Assembly (NCBI GenBank): GCA_949318235.1
Contig: OX439133.1
Coordinates: 20,732,947 to 20,796,946 of the forward strand
Source: Ecdyonurus torrentis
Taxonomy: Eukaryota; Arthropoda; Insecta; Ephemeroptera; Heptageniidae
DNA length: 64,000 nt
Reading direction: 5' to 3'
The notes under the pieces are model-generated. The model saw only the letters and a program-made list of their open reading frames with translations. It made no database searches and was not told where the DNA came from. The position numbers and the translations under genes were made by a program. How positions within the stretch are numbered: the first letter of the stretch is position 1; every line of letters begins with the position of its first letter. Positions 11,809 to 23,059 of this stretch are shown in pieces.

Positions 11809-12751
11809 CGTAACGTAATCGTACAAAAGTACTATGTATTTGAAATAATTTTCAGTCTTTCAAAGATAGTACTGTAGCTCGTATTGTCTTTAAAAATAAA
11901 ATATAATACAAAAAAGTTTTTAATGAAAATTACTAATAAAGTGTCGAGGTTTAAATTTATATGTACTTCAGTTTGTACGATTTGAATTTGAATTTAGATT
12001 TTGTACCGATATATAATGTACGTACGTTTTACTTATAAATAGTATATTAAACAAAATGAGATATAAATAGAATATTCTCTAAATATATTTCTAGTCTTTC
12101 TATAGAGTAGATAATAATGATTTAGATTATTAGCTTTAATATAATTCAGAATTAAGGTTTTAATTATGTGTATAGAGTTAAGAAAAGATACTAAAATTTA
12201 CGCTATAAAAAATATATATATTATATTTTTTAATATGCTTACAAACTATAGATATTTGCATTATATAACAATATATTTTAATTTATATTGTTTAAAATTT
12301 TGATATAATTAAATATACAGTATATACAAGAAAAAATAAAAAATTAGTAATTTATCAATTTATTAAAATAACAAAAACTAACAATTATTAGTCAGTTAGT
12401 CTTATTCATAATAAATTGTTGTATTTTTATTTTATTATTTAATTATTTTTAACTTTAGTTTTTAATAAAATATTTTATATATTCAAATTATTTTATAATC
12501 AATGATATTCGTAAAGTTGTTAATACTAGACTAGAGTAAGACATTTTTTCTCAAATCATATGAGATGAGGAAGATATTTGGTTTAATTAAATTGATTTAA
12601 GAAATCCTTAACTGAAACGGCAAATAAAGGAAACGCCGTGAAACCGATATCACAATTATAAATAAAAAGTTGAATATCAATAGTCAATTGATACTAAAAT
12701 GACGTAAAGTACATTTACTTTAATGCAACATACTGGCTAACAAAAAAAAAT
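11809..12751 (+). repeat. Tandem array unit 5
   Basis: About 943 bp, without inserted elements. The CAGTTGATATCTT block and the polypyrimidine stretch are deleted here; downstream blocks such as GTACGTACGTTTTACTT are present. Confidence 0.65.
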
Positions 12752-12847
12752 ACGTAATCGACGATAGTAAAAATATTTTAAATTGCTTTCAGTTGACACT
12801 TGTAATATTTTTATAACTTTTTTTTGCTCGTTTAGCGAAAGTACAAT

Positions 12848-12986
12848 CATTCCAACTAAAAATGAAATTGTATTGGCTTATGGCCATTCAATGCAATCAG
12901 ATGGAGATTTCATTTGACGCAAAACGCTATCTAAATACATGTTATTCCCATATGCCAATAGAATTTCATTTTATATTGGAATGACT
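12848..12986. mobile_element. 139-bp MITE, CATTCCAA termini
   Basis: It splits the conserved GTACAATGTAATG block and leaves GTACAAT on both sides (12841-12847 and 12987-12993), so the target duplication may be up to 7 bp. The inverted ends read CATTCCAACTAAAAATGAAA and the complement of CATTTTATATTGGAATG. The family is not identifiable from the ends alone; hAT-type elements (8-bp duplication) are one possibility. Confidence 0.65.
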
Positions 12987-13329
12987 GTACAATGTAATGA
13001 AATAAATTTTAGTCTTACAAAGATCGTACTGTAACTTGTATTGTCTTTAAAAATAAAATATTATACAAAAAGGTTTCAATGAAAATTATTGACACTTTTA
13101 CTGCTGATACAGTGAGGTTTAAAATTTATATGTACTTCAATTTGTACCTTTTGTATCTGAACCTTGATATTTTGTACTGATATTTAATCTACGTACGTTT
13201 TACTTTCATTAGACAGAAATGGGATCAAAATAGAATATTCTGTAAATAAATTTCTAGTCTTTCTATAGAGAAGATAATAATAATTTAGATTATTAGATTA
13301 TTCAACATTTCAGAATTGAGGTTTCAGTG

Positions 13330-13561
13330 GAGCTTATCGGTTTAGCGCGCGGGATAACACGCGGAAAGCTAAGGGTCCCCTAATTTAACATAACGCTTAT
13401 GAGGAAAAACACTTTTTTTTTTTTTTTTTTTTTTTTTTTTGAGATTTTTGAGAAAACTATTCCACTTATTCCGGAGAAATTTAAATGATAAATACTATAC
13501 ATACTTTTACGTGCTTTAAGCAATAGAAATTTTTTAAGAATTTTTTTAAACCGATAACCTC
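13330..13561. mobile_element. 232-bp MITE, GAGSTTATCGGTTTA termini (copy 1)
   Basis: The ends GAGCTTATCGGTTTAG and AACCGATAACCTC are inverted repeats. The element interrupts an array unit between GAGGTTTCAGTG and CATTGTGTG, suggesting an imperfect 4-5 bp target duplication. It contains a 28-base T run (13413-13440). Second copy at 42347-42558; a decayed relative near 36865-37015. Confidence 0.65.
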
Positions 13562-14141
13562 CATTGTGTGTATAGAATAAAGAAAAACAATTACTCAAAT
13601 TTACGTTATATAAAATAATATATATTTTTTAATATGCTTAAACTATAGATATGTGTATTGTAAAGATCTATATATTTTGTTAAAGATAATTTTAAAATTT
13701 ATTATATGTTAATATATATATAATAAAATAAAAGTAATATATCAATTTATTAAAATAAAAAAACATTAGAAATATTTGATATCAATTATTATTTATGATA
13801 AATTTTTGTTTTGTTATTTTATTTATTTAATTATTTTTATTTATAACTTTAATTTTTAATAAAATATTTTATATATTCAAAGTATTTAACAATTTGTTGC
13901 ATATTGTATGTGGGTAAATATGGTGTAACTTACACATTTTTTTTGAAAAAATGAGAGATAAGTAAAGTACTTTAGAAAACTAAATTGAAAAGAGAAATCC
14001 TTTACGTAGAGTTAAAATAATGGAAATTCCGTGAATCTTATAACACCATCATTAACATAAATCTCAATATCAATAGTCATATAAGACTAAATTGTCGTAA
14101 AGTAAATTTACTTTAATGCAACATACTGACTAAAAAAAAGT

Positions 14142-15095
14142 CACGTAATTTAAGTTAGTAAAAATACATTTTCAATTGCTTTCAGTTGATATCTTTTAAT
14201 ATTTTTGTTACTTTTATTTCTTTTATAGCGCAAGTAAAATATAATGAAATAAATTTCAGTCTTACAAATATTGTATTGTCTTTAAAAATAAAATATAATA
14301 CAAAAAGGTTTCAATGAAAATTATTGACGCTATACTACTGATAAAGTGAGTAAATTTATATGTACTTCAGTTTCTACGTTTTGTATTTGAACATAGATAT
14401 TTTGTAGATGTTTTTTACTGTATACGTACGTTTTAATTTGCGTAGACGCAAAATAGGAAATAAATAGAATATTTCGTATATATATTTCTATGCTATATAC
14501 AGAAGATAATAATAATTTAGGTTTTAGCTTTTACATTTCAGAATTGAGGTTTCAATTGAATGTATAGAATACTAAAATTAACATTATTTATATTTTTTTA
14601 TGCGTACACAAAATAGATAGTTGCATTTTAGAAGGATATTACATACGCTATTTTCAAACTTTATAAATGTGTAAAAATAACTAATTTATCAATATATACA
14701 TAAAAATTATTAAAAATAACAATTTTGATTATTATTCATTAATTATGATACATGATAAATTTTTGTGTTATTTTTTTTTTTTTATTATTAACATAATTTC
14801 AATAGTAAGTTTTAATTGTAATTTAATTTAAGTTTTAAAAAAGTATTTTATATATTAAACTTAATGTTTAATATTTCACACCTTACATTTAAATGTAATA
14901 TTCACAATCGATTGCTATGAGAGAATTTGTCAAATGGAAATAAGAAATCTGTTATAAGTATTAAAACTGTAAGGTTTAATAAACGAAATGTCGTGAAACC
15001 AATAAGATCAATATTTAGTCAAATTATACTAAAATGTCGTAAAGTAGAATTACTTTAAATAATAAAAAACTTACAACTGTAGAAAAAAAAAAATA
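14142..15095 (+). repeat. Tandem array unit 7
   Basis: About 954 bp. The ATGAAAATTATTGACGC block has a 1-base loss (GCTATACTACTG), so any small reading frame there is broken. Confidence 0.65.
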
Positions 15096-16297
15096 CACGT
15101 AATCGACAAAAATAAATTGTGAGCTGTTTTCCGATGTTATATTGCAATATGTTTTTGAATTTTATTACTCTTTTAGCAAAAGTACAATGTAATGAAATAT
15201 ATGTTATTATTACAATGATTATACTGTATGTTAAATGGTCTAGTTATCGGCATGCTTGCAGCAATTATCGGCAGGTGTTTGCCTTTTATAATATGTTTCC
15301 CTCATTTGAGAGCTTTGAAAATTTTACAAAGAAATAAAGAAATGATTGCTTAATATTCTCTTTTGTGTCAAAATTTCACAAACAAATAATGAGTGATGGT
15401 AGGTGTTTAAAAATATACAACTGCTAATAACTAGTAAAATTACCATAACTATAGTAATGACTTTAGAAATACAATATAATACAACAAGATTTTAATAAAA
15501 AATGATGGCGCTCATTCTACTGATAGTGTGGAATATAAATTTATATTATACTACATGCACGTTTTGTATTTGAACCAAGATATTTTCTAAGATATCTAAT
15601 ATACGAACATTTTTACTTTTAGTAGGCAGAAAATAGGATATAAATACAATATTCTAAACATATAATGCTAGTCTATATTGAGATGCTAACAATAAGTAAA
15701 CTTTTAATGAGATTTCAATTGTGATAATAGAATTGTGAGGATTTGTATATTTTACTAAAATTAATATTATTAATTAATATTTTTCAAAATTAACAACTTT
15801 AGTTAATTAATATGAAAATTGTAATTTATCTGTATTAAATTCTGATGAGTAATTATAAAATAAAATTTTCAATTATATTTACATTAAAAATTATAATAAT
15901 TTTAGTTATAATTTAATAATTCTATAATAATCATTTGTTTTAATTTTAAAATTATTTAAATAATTTTATTTTATTACGTAAAGTTTTAATAAAAGATTTT
16001 ATTTATATAACTCGTATTTCAGGTTGAGATATATTAGAAACCAACAATATTGTCAGATTGATGCAAGCTTGATATATAATACACGGATTAATAGTTCCTA
16101 TGTGATTGATGAGGCGATATGTTAAAATATATTGCAAATGGAAATTGGAATTCATATTATACTGTGAAGGTACATCTACGAAGTGCAGTGCTAAAAACTT
16201 CATCATTCATAAAGTTAGAAAAGAGGCATGAATTTATTTATACAAATTAATTCTTTGAATTTGGGTACTTAAATATAAAAGTAAAATGTTAACTATA

Positions 16298-16435
16298 CTC
16301 GACTCAAAAAACCTGAGTTACCTGCCGTTCGACCTTTTACGGTATCGACCAGCCACCCCCCTTCTCCTCAAACGTGACATTGGGCGATACTTTAGGCATG
16401 CCTGATTTAAATCGACTGAGGATTTTTGAGTCGAG
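16298..16435. mobile_element. 138-bp MITE, CTCGACTCAAAAA termini, TA target duplication
   Basis: Inverted ends CTCGACTCAAAAAACCTGAG and CTGAGGATTTTTGAGTCGAG. TA on both sides (16296-16297 and 16436-16437). The interior is GC-richer than the surroundings (CCAGCCACCCCCCTTCTCC). Size and TA duplication fit a Tc1/mariner-dependent MITE. Confidence 0.7.
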
Positions 16436-16736
16436 TATATATAGTAAGTTATAGTGGATCATTTCTTTAACGAAGAGGGTGACATTCACAAAAATTTAAT
16501 ATTTCTCATCCTTGCAGTTTTTCAGATAAAAAGTCGGTCATTTTATGTTTTGTAAATTATACAAAAATAAATATTAAAAATAAAATTATTATTTTTTATT
16601 TTTAGTTTAAAATTTTAGTTTCATAAAACCTTATGTTAAAAATCAATTTAAAACTTCTTCCCTCATTCCATTGAAAAGAGTCTAAAAATTTGTATTGCCA
16701 CATTGACTATTAAAAATCAAAATTTAATTTTACGCG

Positions 16737-16915
16737 ATCTTGTTGCGAAAAAAAGGCTTATCTCGTTTTTTTGTCAGTGGAAGCAAAAGGCCAATCTCGT
16801 TCCCGAACGTTATGTAGATGGCGCTCGAGATAGGCCTTTTGCTTCCACTGACAAAATAAGAGATAGGCCTTTTGCTTCCACTGACAAAAAACGAGATAGG
16901 CCTTTTAAAAACAAC
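16737..16915. mobile_element. MITE with internal 33-bp direct repeats (copy 1)
   Basis: Starts ATCTTGTTGCGAAAA. It contains the motif GAGATAGGCCTTTTGCTTCC with CACTGACAAAA, repeated head-to-tail on the right and once inverted on the left. The right terminal repeat is lost (ends near AAAAACAACAA). A better copy is at 19946-20126. Confidence 0.6.
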
Positions 16916-17268
16916 AATAAGTTTTGAGAGTTGCGTGAAGGATTATAGCTACTAAAATGAATATGTATATAGAAATAAAAAATCTGTTACTGAAAGGTTA
17001 AAATTCAAGAAAATGCAGTGCAACAAATAACACCATCATTATACATAAAGCTTAATATCAATATACTGACAATTGTAACAAAGCTTGGAGCAGTACCGTT
17101 ATGTCGCGTATATTATTATATTTCTAGCTTTTCATTATCAATTTTTACCATCAATATAAAATCTGTAGATTTTATATTGATGTCAATTGTAGTTTCTTAA
17201 AAGCTTTTTTATTGTTGATTCTTTGTTTCTCTTACCGCCACGGTGCAATTTCGCACACGTGCATTTGA

Positions 17269-17407
17269 GAAGATGCTTTTGCCTCCCCCAACCCTTTGGT
17301 CCGTCATATAAAATGTGCGCGACGCCTGCTTTGTCGGTGGCTGTCGCCACTAAGTCAAAGGCGCCGCACACGCCTAGCTTGGACCTGGGTGGCTGCAAAA
17401 GCATCTT
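17269..17407. repeat. 14-bp inverted repeat within the GC-rich island
   Basis: GAAGATGCTTTTGC (about 17269-17282) and its exact complement GCAAAAGCATCTTC (about 17393-17406) bracket a GC-rich stretch just upstream of the TATA box. This could be a regulatory palindrome. Confidence 0.5.
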
Positions 17408-17463
17408 CCCTTGCAACAAAGGGTGGTTCAATGACCTGTTAGCGTCCCCACGCCACGACCTGG

Positions 17464-17499
17464 TATAAAAGCCCAGGGTTCCTTCCCTCCTTACTCAGT
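17464..17499 (+). promoter_or_regulatory. Candidate RNA polymerase II core promoter (TATA + initiator)
   Basis: TATAAAAG at 17464-17471 is followed, about 31 bp downstream, by TCAGT (17495-17499), the classic invertebrate initiator. The putative start A is 17497. The spacing is right for a TATA-Inr promoter and the surroundings are unusually GC-rich. No convincing reading frame follows, so the transcript would be short or non-coding, or this is the promoter of a decayed mobile element. Confidence 0.5.
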
Positions 17500-18240
17500 A
17501 ATTGTCATATAGTGTGAGAGTACACATCTCTCTTATCGCGGTTCAAGTCCGTGTGTTTTACATAATAGTCAATATTATGTATTATTTAATATGTAATATA
17601 TTTGATATAATATATGCATAAATGCATATTTGTAAGATCAGTGATATGCATAATAATATGCAAATATATGCATATTATATAAGTTTAATTAGTGCATATT
17701 TTAATCACTAATAAAGTGATAAAAGTGACCGCATGTGGACTTTTTACCATGCGCGTAAAGTGATAATTTGGTATTATGATTGGTAATCATGTGTCTTTTT
17801 ACCTATGTAAAAGGTATATACAATAATAACATTTGATGTGGTAATAATAACTAAGGTATGGATCCGTAATTGTGTTTGTTCTTATTTACATAAAAACCAA
17901 CTCCCTTAAAACCAATAATAATATTAAGTATAATATTAAGTAATAATCTTAAGTATTAACTTTACTTATACATAATCAATAGCATTTTTATCTACCTAAC
18001 AATATAGGTAATAATATATTTAATTAATTATTCATTTATTTAAGAGTCTCATATGCAAATTAGCTAGCCGCTTGCATCTCATTAAATTAATTCTTGAGCA
18101 GAATCCCTGAACTGCTGCAGATGGCCCCCAACGAGTGGGCAATTGGGCGACATGCTTCCGATGTCACTCAACGAGTAGGCAGGTGGCACCATGCTACAAG
18201 CTATAATATTAATTAAAAAAAAAAAATAAAAAAATAAATC

Positions 18241-19140
18241 CACGTAATCGACAATTATAAAAAAAAAAAAAAAAATTGAATTGCTTTCAGTTGATATCTT
18301 GTAATAATTTCATTACTTTTATTTCTCTTTTAAGCGAAAGTACAATGTAATGAAATAAATTCCAGTTTTACAAAGATTGTATTGTAGCTTGAATTGTCTT
18401 GAAAAATAAAATATAAGACACAAAGGCTTCAATTAAAATTATTGACGCTTATACTGCTGATAAAGTGAGGTTTAAAATTTATATGTACTTCAGTTTGTAC
18501 GTTTTGTATTTGAACCTAGATATTTTGTACAGGTATTTAATTTACGTACGTTTTACTTTGCGTAGACACAAAATAGGATATAAATAGAATATTCTGTAAA
18601 TATATTTCTAGTCTTTATCTACAGAAGATAATAATAATTTAGGTTTTAGCTTTAACATTTCAGAATTGAGGTTTCAATTGTGCGCATAGAATAAAGAATA
18701 AATTGTATATTTTACTAAAATTTACAATATATTTTTTCAATTTTCTACAAATCTACAATACAATACAAAAGAACGAAGCTGTTTTTAACTTCTTATATGA
18801 GTAATCTTGAAAGTTTATTTTAAATTTATTATACAAATAAAAATTAAAAATTTTATTTATAATTTCATAATTATAAAATATGTAATTAGTTATTTTTGTA
18901 TTAAATTTTATTTAATGACATCTATTTTATATCGTAAAGTTTTACTAAATTATTTTATTTAAATAACTTATAGTTATGATTGAGGAATTTAATAAAACAA
19001 ATAGAAAGTCATTATTATTCAAACTTACTTGGAGAAACTAGAGCTGATATATTTAAATATACGTAAATGCAAATCGGTAAATATATACGGAGTACGGAGG
19101 TTGATCATAGAAATGCTGTGCTAATAACTTGATAATTAAA
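18241..19140 (+). repeat. Tandem array unit 9
   Basis: Well preserved copy: CACGTAATCGAC, the TTGCTTTCAGTTGATATCTT block, CGAAAGTACAATGTAATG, ATTATTGACGCTTATACTG, and TACGTACGTTTTACTTTGCG. It then passes into the second module near 19140. Confidence 0.7.
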
Positions 19141-19244
19141 TTATGAATAAAAGCATGAATTTGTTTATATAATTTATTTCTTTGAATTGTGATATTTTAA
19201 TATAAAATTAAACTCGAAAAAAAAAAATTATAAAAAAAAAATTA

Positions 19245-19545
19245 TAAAAGGTACTCCTTGCACATCCTCGCGCTTTGTTGCCATGTTTGTGGTGCCTAAT
19301 GCATTGTCCAGCATAGGGGAAACATCATTTCTCCTAATTTTTCACATAAAAAGAGTTTATTTCAACTGAACAAATTTTTCTCATATTCTTCTAGCTTATT
19401 AGGAGCTAGAAATAAGGATTTGATGGAGGTTTGAAGCTTAGTTCGCTAGTAAAAAAAAAAAGCCTATCCTGGCCTTTGTATTCCTTACTAAATGGCGGCT
19501 CTTCAATATGAGTGCATTCGGTCTACACCTATTCTATTTTAGAAG
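19245..19545 (-). mobile_element. Interspersed element, copy shared with 45070-45345
   Basis: Reads in reverse as the sequence at 45070-45345. Shared marks include TTGCACATCCTCGCGCTTTG / CAAAGCGCAAGGATGTGCA, CTAGAAGAATATGAG and a block ending AATGCATTGTCCAGCAT. Weak resemblance to the GGGTGTATGC family (CAAGCGCA, GAACAATGCAT) suggests a distant relative. Ends not resolved. Confidence 0.45.
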
Positions 19546-19945
19546 GTATAGTGGTTCATCTCGTTAACGAAGAGGTTGCATTATATTCTGAATAATTCTT
19601 TCTACGTTGTTTATATCCTGCAAAACAAAATGCTATAATTTTAAAATGAAATTGAAGGAATTAAAAATATATATATATTTATTTCTCCCAATACTAATTC
19701 GAGCGGATACAGTGTAATTAACTATGTAAAGTCAACTGTGATTGGCTAGTAGGTTTATAACACGCTCTCTGATTACTTTAGCGCCGCGGATACAGCTTTT
19801 GACGGGAACGACTTTGTTTTGGCCAGAGTATTTATATATTTTTTTTCGTATTATTAATTTAATATTTTTTAAATAGTTTCTATTTTAACTTTTTATTTAG
19901 CGTTTAAAATTTATTTTTACTATTATTATTTTAATTTACATATCG

Positions 19946-20126
19946 ATCTTGTTGCGAAAAAAGTCTATCTCGTTTTTTGTCAGTGGAAGCAAAAGTTCTA
20001 TCTCGAGCGCCGTCTCCATAACGTTCGGGAACGAGATAGGCCTTTTGCTTCCACTGACAAAAAACGAGATAGGCCTTTTGCTTCCCCTGACAAAATACGA
20101 GATATGCCTCTTTTTCGCAACAAGAT
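19946..20126. mobile_element. 181-bp MITE with internal 33-bp direct repeats (copy 2)
   Basis: Terminal inverted repeat ATCTTGTTGCGAAAAA / TTTTTCGCAACAAGAT. Inside, the motif ACGAGATAGGCCTTTTGC with TTCCACTGACAAAA is repeated on the right and inverted on the left. The centre carries GTTCGGGAACG next to ATGGAGACGGCGCTCGAG-type sequence. Same family as 16737-16915. Confidence 0.65.
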
Positions 20127-21229
20127 TAATATTATCTTTAAATTGGAATAGCCTAAATGTTTGCATGTGTTTCACATATTATCTAAAAATTTGTTTACTG
20201 ATTGTAGTGAGAGTGGAATGAATATGCAATTTGAAGTAACATTTCATCATTACTACATTTTAATTAGATATTTTACAAGCATTCACTTTGTCAGATATCA
20301 GCCAGTCACCTGGTGATGTCTTGCAAATTATAAAAATAAGTTTTAAAACTACAAAATTAACTTTTACTTACTAATTATAAATAATATTATGTAACAAAAT
20401 ATATCTATTTTTCTTTTGTAATAATTTTTAATTGCATTTATTTATTTATTTTTAATAAAATGTTTTATTTATTAACTTATCATCACGATTTTGCTATCGT
20501 TAGAATATGATAATGTATTCAAAAAATGAATAACAAGTGAGTCTTGGTCTCATATGAATGGAGTTAATAAGTTAATATTTGCTACTATGAATAAAAATAA
20601 TTTATGAATTTTCAAGAATAAATGACACCATTATGCCACATGTGTGGCAGAAAAAAAAAAGTTTTAAAAATATTACTATTTTTTAGGCTTTGTTTTTGTT
20701 TTGTTTTTCTGCCTATACATGTGACATAATGTCATTTATTTCATAATAATTCGTAAATTATTATTATCCAAAATATTAAATACTTTTTAGACTTTAATCT
20801 TTTCTAACATTTTTATTTCAGCTAAAGTCAAAACACACTCATTTTTTTACGTAAAACTATAAGTAAGTGATGTCAAATTAAAATTTTACTGTCATAAAAT
20901 CCTATGTTAATTTCAATTTATAACTACTCCCCTCATTTCATAGAGTCTAGAAATTTTGATTGCCACTTTGACTATTTATTATCATTAACTTTTTAATTTT
21001 ACATATATACATAATATATACATATTATGATAGTAACTTATACAAATTATGTTAATTAATTTAGCTTTTCTAAAATTCAAACATAAATACAATTTAAAAT
21101 TATGTATTTATTATTTTAAAAAACAAACTTTGTTATGTATTGTATTTTTATTTTTTATTAAAAATAAGCAATACTGATATATTGATAATTGTATAAATAA
21201 TTTTTGAGGTGGGAAATCAGGTACTACGG
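20127..21229. other. A+T-rich array-related spacer
   Basis: Decayed unit-tail sequence. For example ATTGCCACTTTGACTATT near 20950 also occurs near 16694, and AATGACACCATTATGCCACA near 20620 also occurs near 31797. No gene seen. Confidence 0.5.
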
Positions 21230-21550
21230 GATTTGACTAAAAAATTGTAAAGAAAGAAAAATCTGAAATTTTGCACAGTGATACATTAGGATAAGGTAAC
21301 TTCAAAAATGTAAAAAAAATTGGGAAATCACCATGCTAGATTTTTAATTATGATTTTTTGCAGTGTTAGCCCCATGAGAGCCCATGTTAATTTCAATAAT
21401 TATTTTCCCTCTTATCTGATGGTCACGGGTTTTGAAAATTTTATCATAGGTAGCTGTTACTGTTAACATTTAAATGGCACCATAAAGTTTCAAAGTTTTC
21501 TTTATAAATTTTGAGATACAAGCAATCTATATACAACCCTTCAATATATA
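21230..21550 (+). repeat. Interspersed repeat shared with 45980-46180
   Basis: The block AGAGCCCATGTTAATTTCAA, followed by a GATGGTCACGGGT stretch, ATAGGTAGCTGTTACT and ACAAGCAATCTATATACAAC, recurs with moderate divergence at 45980-46180. No reading frame. Element ends not determined. Confidence 0.5.
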
Positions 21551-21632
21551 TATTTTTTTATTGTTAAATTTTTAACATATTGTATATATATTTTATTTCC
21601 ACACATACATTGAAGTTCAAATAAGTTCATAA

Positions 21633-21636
21633 ACTG
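21633..21636. repeat. Target-site duplication, left copy (ACTG)
   Basis: ACTG directly precedes the 5' LTR and is repeated directly after the 3' LTR (29864-29867). It can be read as AACTG (5 bp) if the LTR is taken to end one base earlier. Confidence 0.8.
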
Positions 21637-22502
21637 TGTAATGACCCGCACTGCTGTGTGGTCCATTACTGGTGATTTAAATGCTCGCGCCTGTTAGAAT
21701 AGTTGTATGATGTGCAATAGATGGCGTGTCGAAATAATAGTGCATATTGTGTCCAATAGATGGCGGGCCTAATTGTTTCGATTAACTCACGTGCGAGCTT
21801 AGACTAGGAAGTTGGCTGGTTCAACTTTCTGACCAAGCTAAAGTTGTCTTTTGCCATTTGGCTTTGTGGTGCTTACAGGCTGAGTAAGAAGTTACACGCT
21901 CTGTCGTGGATGCTTACTGGGTCTTGCAGGCCGGATAGGAAGTTACGCGCTGAAGAAGTGCGGATGCTTGTCCGAGTCTGTGAAGCGTTCGTTGCGAACG
22001 CTTCTGGTAAACAAGGGGACCTCCTTAGGTCCACCATAGAACCCCTATGCAGAACTCCCTTGCTGGTACATGCTGCGGCCGCATGTGTAAGTGGTAGAGT
22101 TCCCGAGGCCTTACAGTTGCATTAGATCATATGTTTTGTTTGTGGCCTGAGTGCCTGTTTATTATTTTAATCATAGTAATTAAGTATTTATATTGTCAGC
22201 TGTTAGTCTGACTTGTATTCTATTATAGTTTTAATTAAGTTAAAGTTGCAGTAATATTAAGCCTTTTGTTTGCACATAAGTTAAGAACACAGCTATTGTT
22301 CACAAAGGTCAAACTTAGCTGATGTCCCTTCAGGGCACAGATAAGGGGTAGGATGTTTGGGTGGTTTTGATCTTAAGCAAATAATTGAATTAGTGGTGAT
22401 AATTAGCTAGCAAATAGAGTTTTGGCAAATCATATTGTTCAGTGCCTGCTAAAATCCCCTAGACAAACGAGCTAAACTTTAATTGGTACAGGCGCTGTAA
22501 CA
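21637..22502 (+). repeat. 5' long terminal repeat
   Basis: Begins TGTAATGACCC and ends GGCGCTGTAACA, the usual TG..CA form. It is GC-richer than the genome around it at about 21640-22130. It contains two copies of CAATAGATGGCG (21715-21726, 21754-21765), which may be promoter or factor sites. No clear TATA box at a sensible place. A 93-codon open frame (21844-22125) lies inside and is discussed in the findings. Confidence 0.93.
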
Positions 22503-22506
22503 AACT

Positions 22507-22524
22507 TGAGGGCTCGGCCTCTAA
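22507..22524 (+). promoter_or_regulatory. Candidate primer-binding site
   Basis: Four bases after the LTR comes TGAGGGCTCGGCC. It resembles the proline-tRNA site known from gammaretroviruses, which starts TGGGGGCTCGTCC, with two mismatches in the first 13 bases and a poor match beyond. The position is right; the tRNA assignment is tentative. Confidence 0.4.
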
Positions 22525-23059
22525 TTACTTTTTTGAATCTCAAGTTAACTTAAAGGGTCGGTAGTAACTATCCAAACACCCCTCAAGCAAAATTGAGAGG
22601 TAGGTCTTCAACAACCCCTAAACTAGAGTTAACGTATAAGTCATAGTTTTAATTAGTTGTTTAAATTACATTTAAGTTTAACGTTTGCCAAAGTTCCGAA
22701 TTGTTAGTTAATTTGTAAATTTAACATCTCGTTTTAGAGATCTTTGTTTTGAATTAGTCGTTAATATCAAACGCTCAACATTCCAAACTTTATCATTGTA
22801 TATTTTATTGTTTAGTGGGTATTATTAATTAAAGCTTAATTACTAGTTTTAGTTTGTCAATTTTAAGTGTGAAATAGGTATATGTGTGTGAATTAATATT
22901 GTTATATTTTTACAGTTATTTTTACAAACAAATTAAGTTTTTTTTGTGTACATCCAAACCTATTGTTTAATTAATTGTACCATCAAGTGTGTATAACTAA
23001 CATATTATCTTAGTGCATTAGCATTGTGTAGTCCTAAAAATTGTATTGTAATTTTGAAA
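22525..23059 (+). other. Untranslated leader of the Gypsy element
   Basis: About 0.5 kb between the primer-binding site and the gag start. A+T-rich with several GGTCGGTAG/CACCCCTCAAG patches in its first 100 bases. It probably holds packaging and dimerisation signals, but none can be named from sequence. Confidence 0.5.

Larger units (their letters stand above)
12752..14141 (+). repeat. Tandem array unit 6, with two insertions
   Basis: About 1.0 kb once the 139-bp MITE (12848-12986) and the 232-bp MITE (13330-13561) are removed. All conserved blocks are present. Confidence 0.7.
17068..18215 (+). other. GC-richer inserted segment of unknown type
   Basis: The unit sequence on either side (…CAATATACTGAC and CACGTAATCGAC…) shows that about 1.15 kb has been inserted here. 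It holds a GC-rich island (17220-17560) with a core promoter, an AATAAA (17710-17715), A+T-rich middle sequence and a second GC-richer patch (18040-18195) with two CAACGAGTRGGCA copies. A promoter followed by a poly(A) signal resembles a solo LTR. I found no TG..CA ends and no target duplication, so the nature is open. Confidence 0.35.
15096..18240 (+). repeat. Tandem array unit 8 with an extra module and several insertions
   Basis: Diverged unit (15096 to about 16200). A second module follows (about 16203-16736), marked by GCATGAATTTATTTATACAA and TTATAGTGGATCATTTC..AACGAAGAGGG. That module recurs near 19140-19590 and 30010-30130. The unit's 3' part resumes at about 16920-17067 and ends at 18216-18240. 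Inserted: 16298-16435, 16737-16915 and a GC-richer segment, about 17068-18215. Confidence 0.5.

Noticed and set aside
17183..17468. Overlapping 80-codon frames on both strands of the GC-rich island as genes
   Set aside because: GC-rich DNA has few stops; no start context, domain or neighbour supports either strand, and the promoter lies at the end of the frame rather than before it.
17535..17555. tRNA gene, because GGTTCAAGTCC matches a B box
   Set aside because: No A box at the right distance and no cloverleaf; best read as chance within the GC-rich island.
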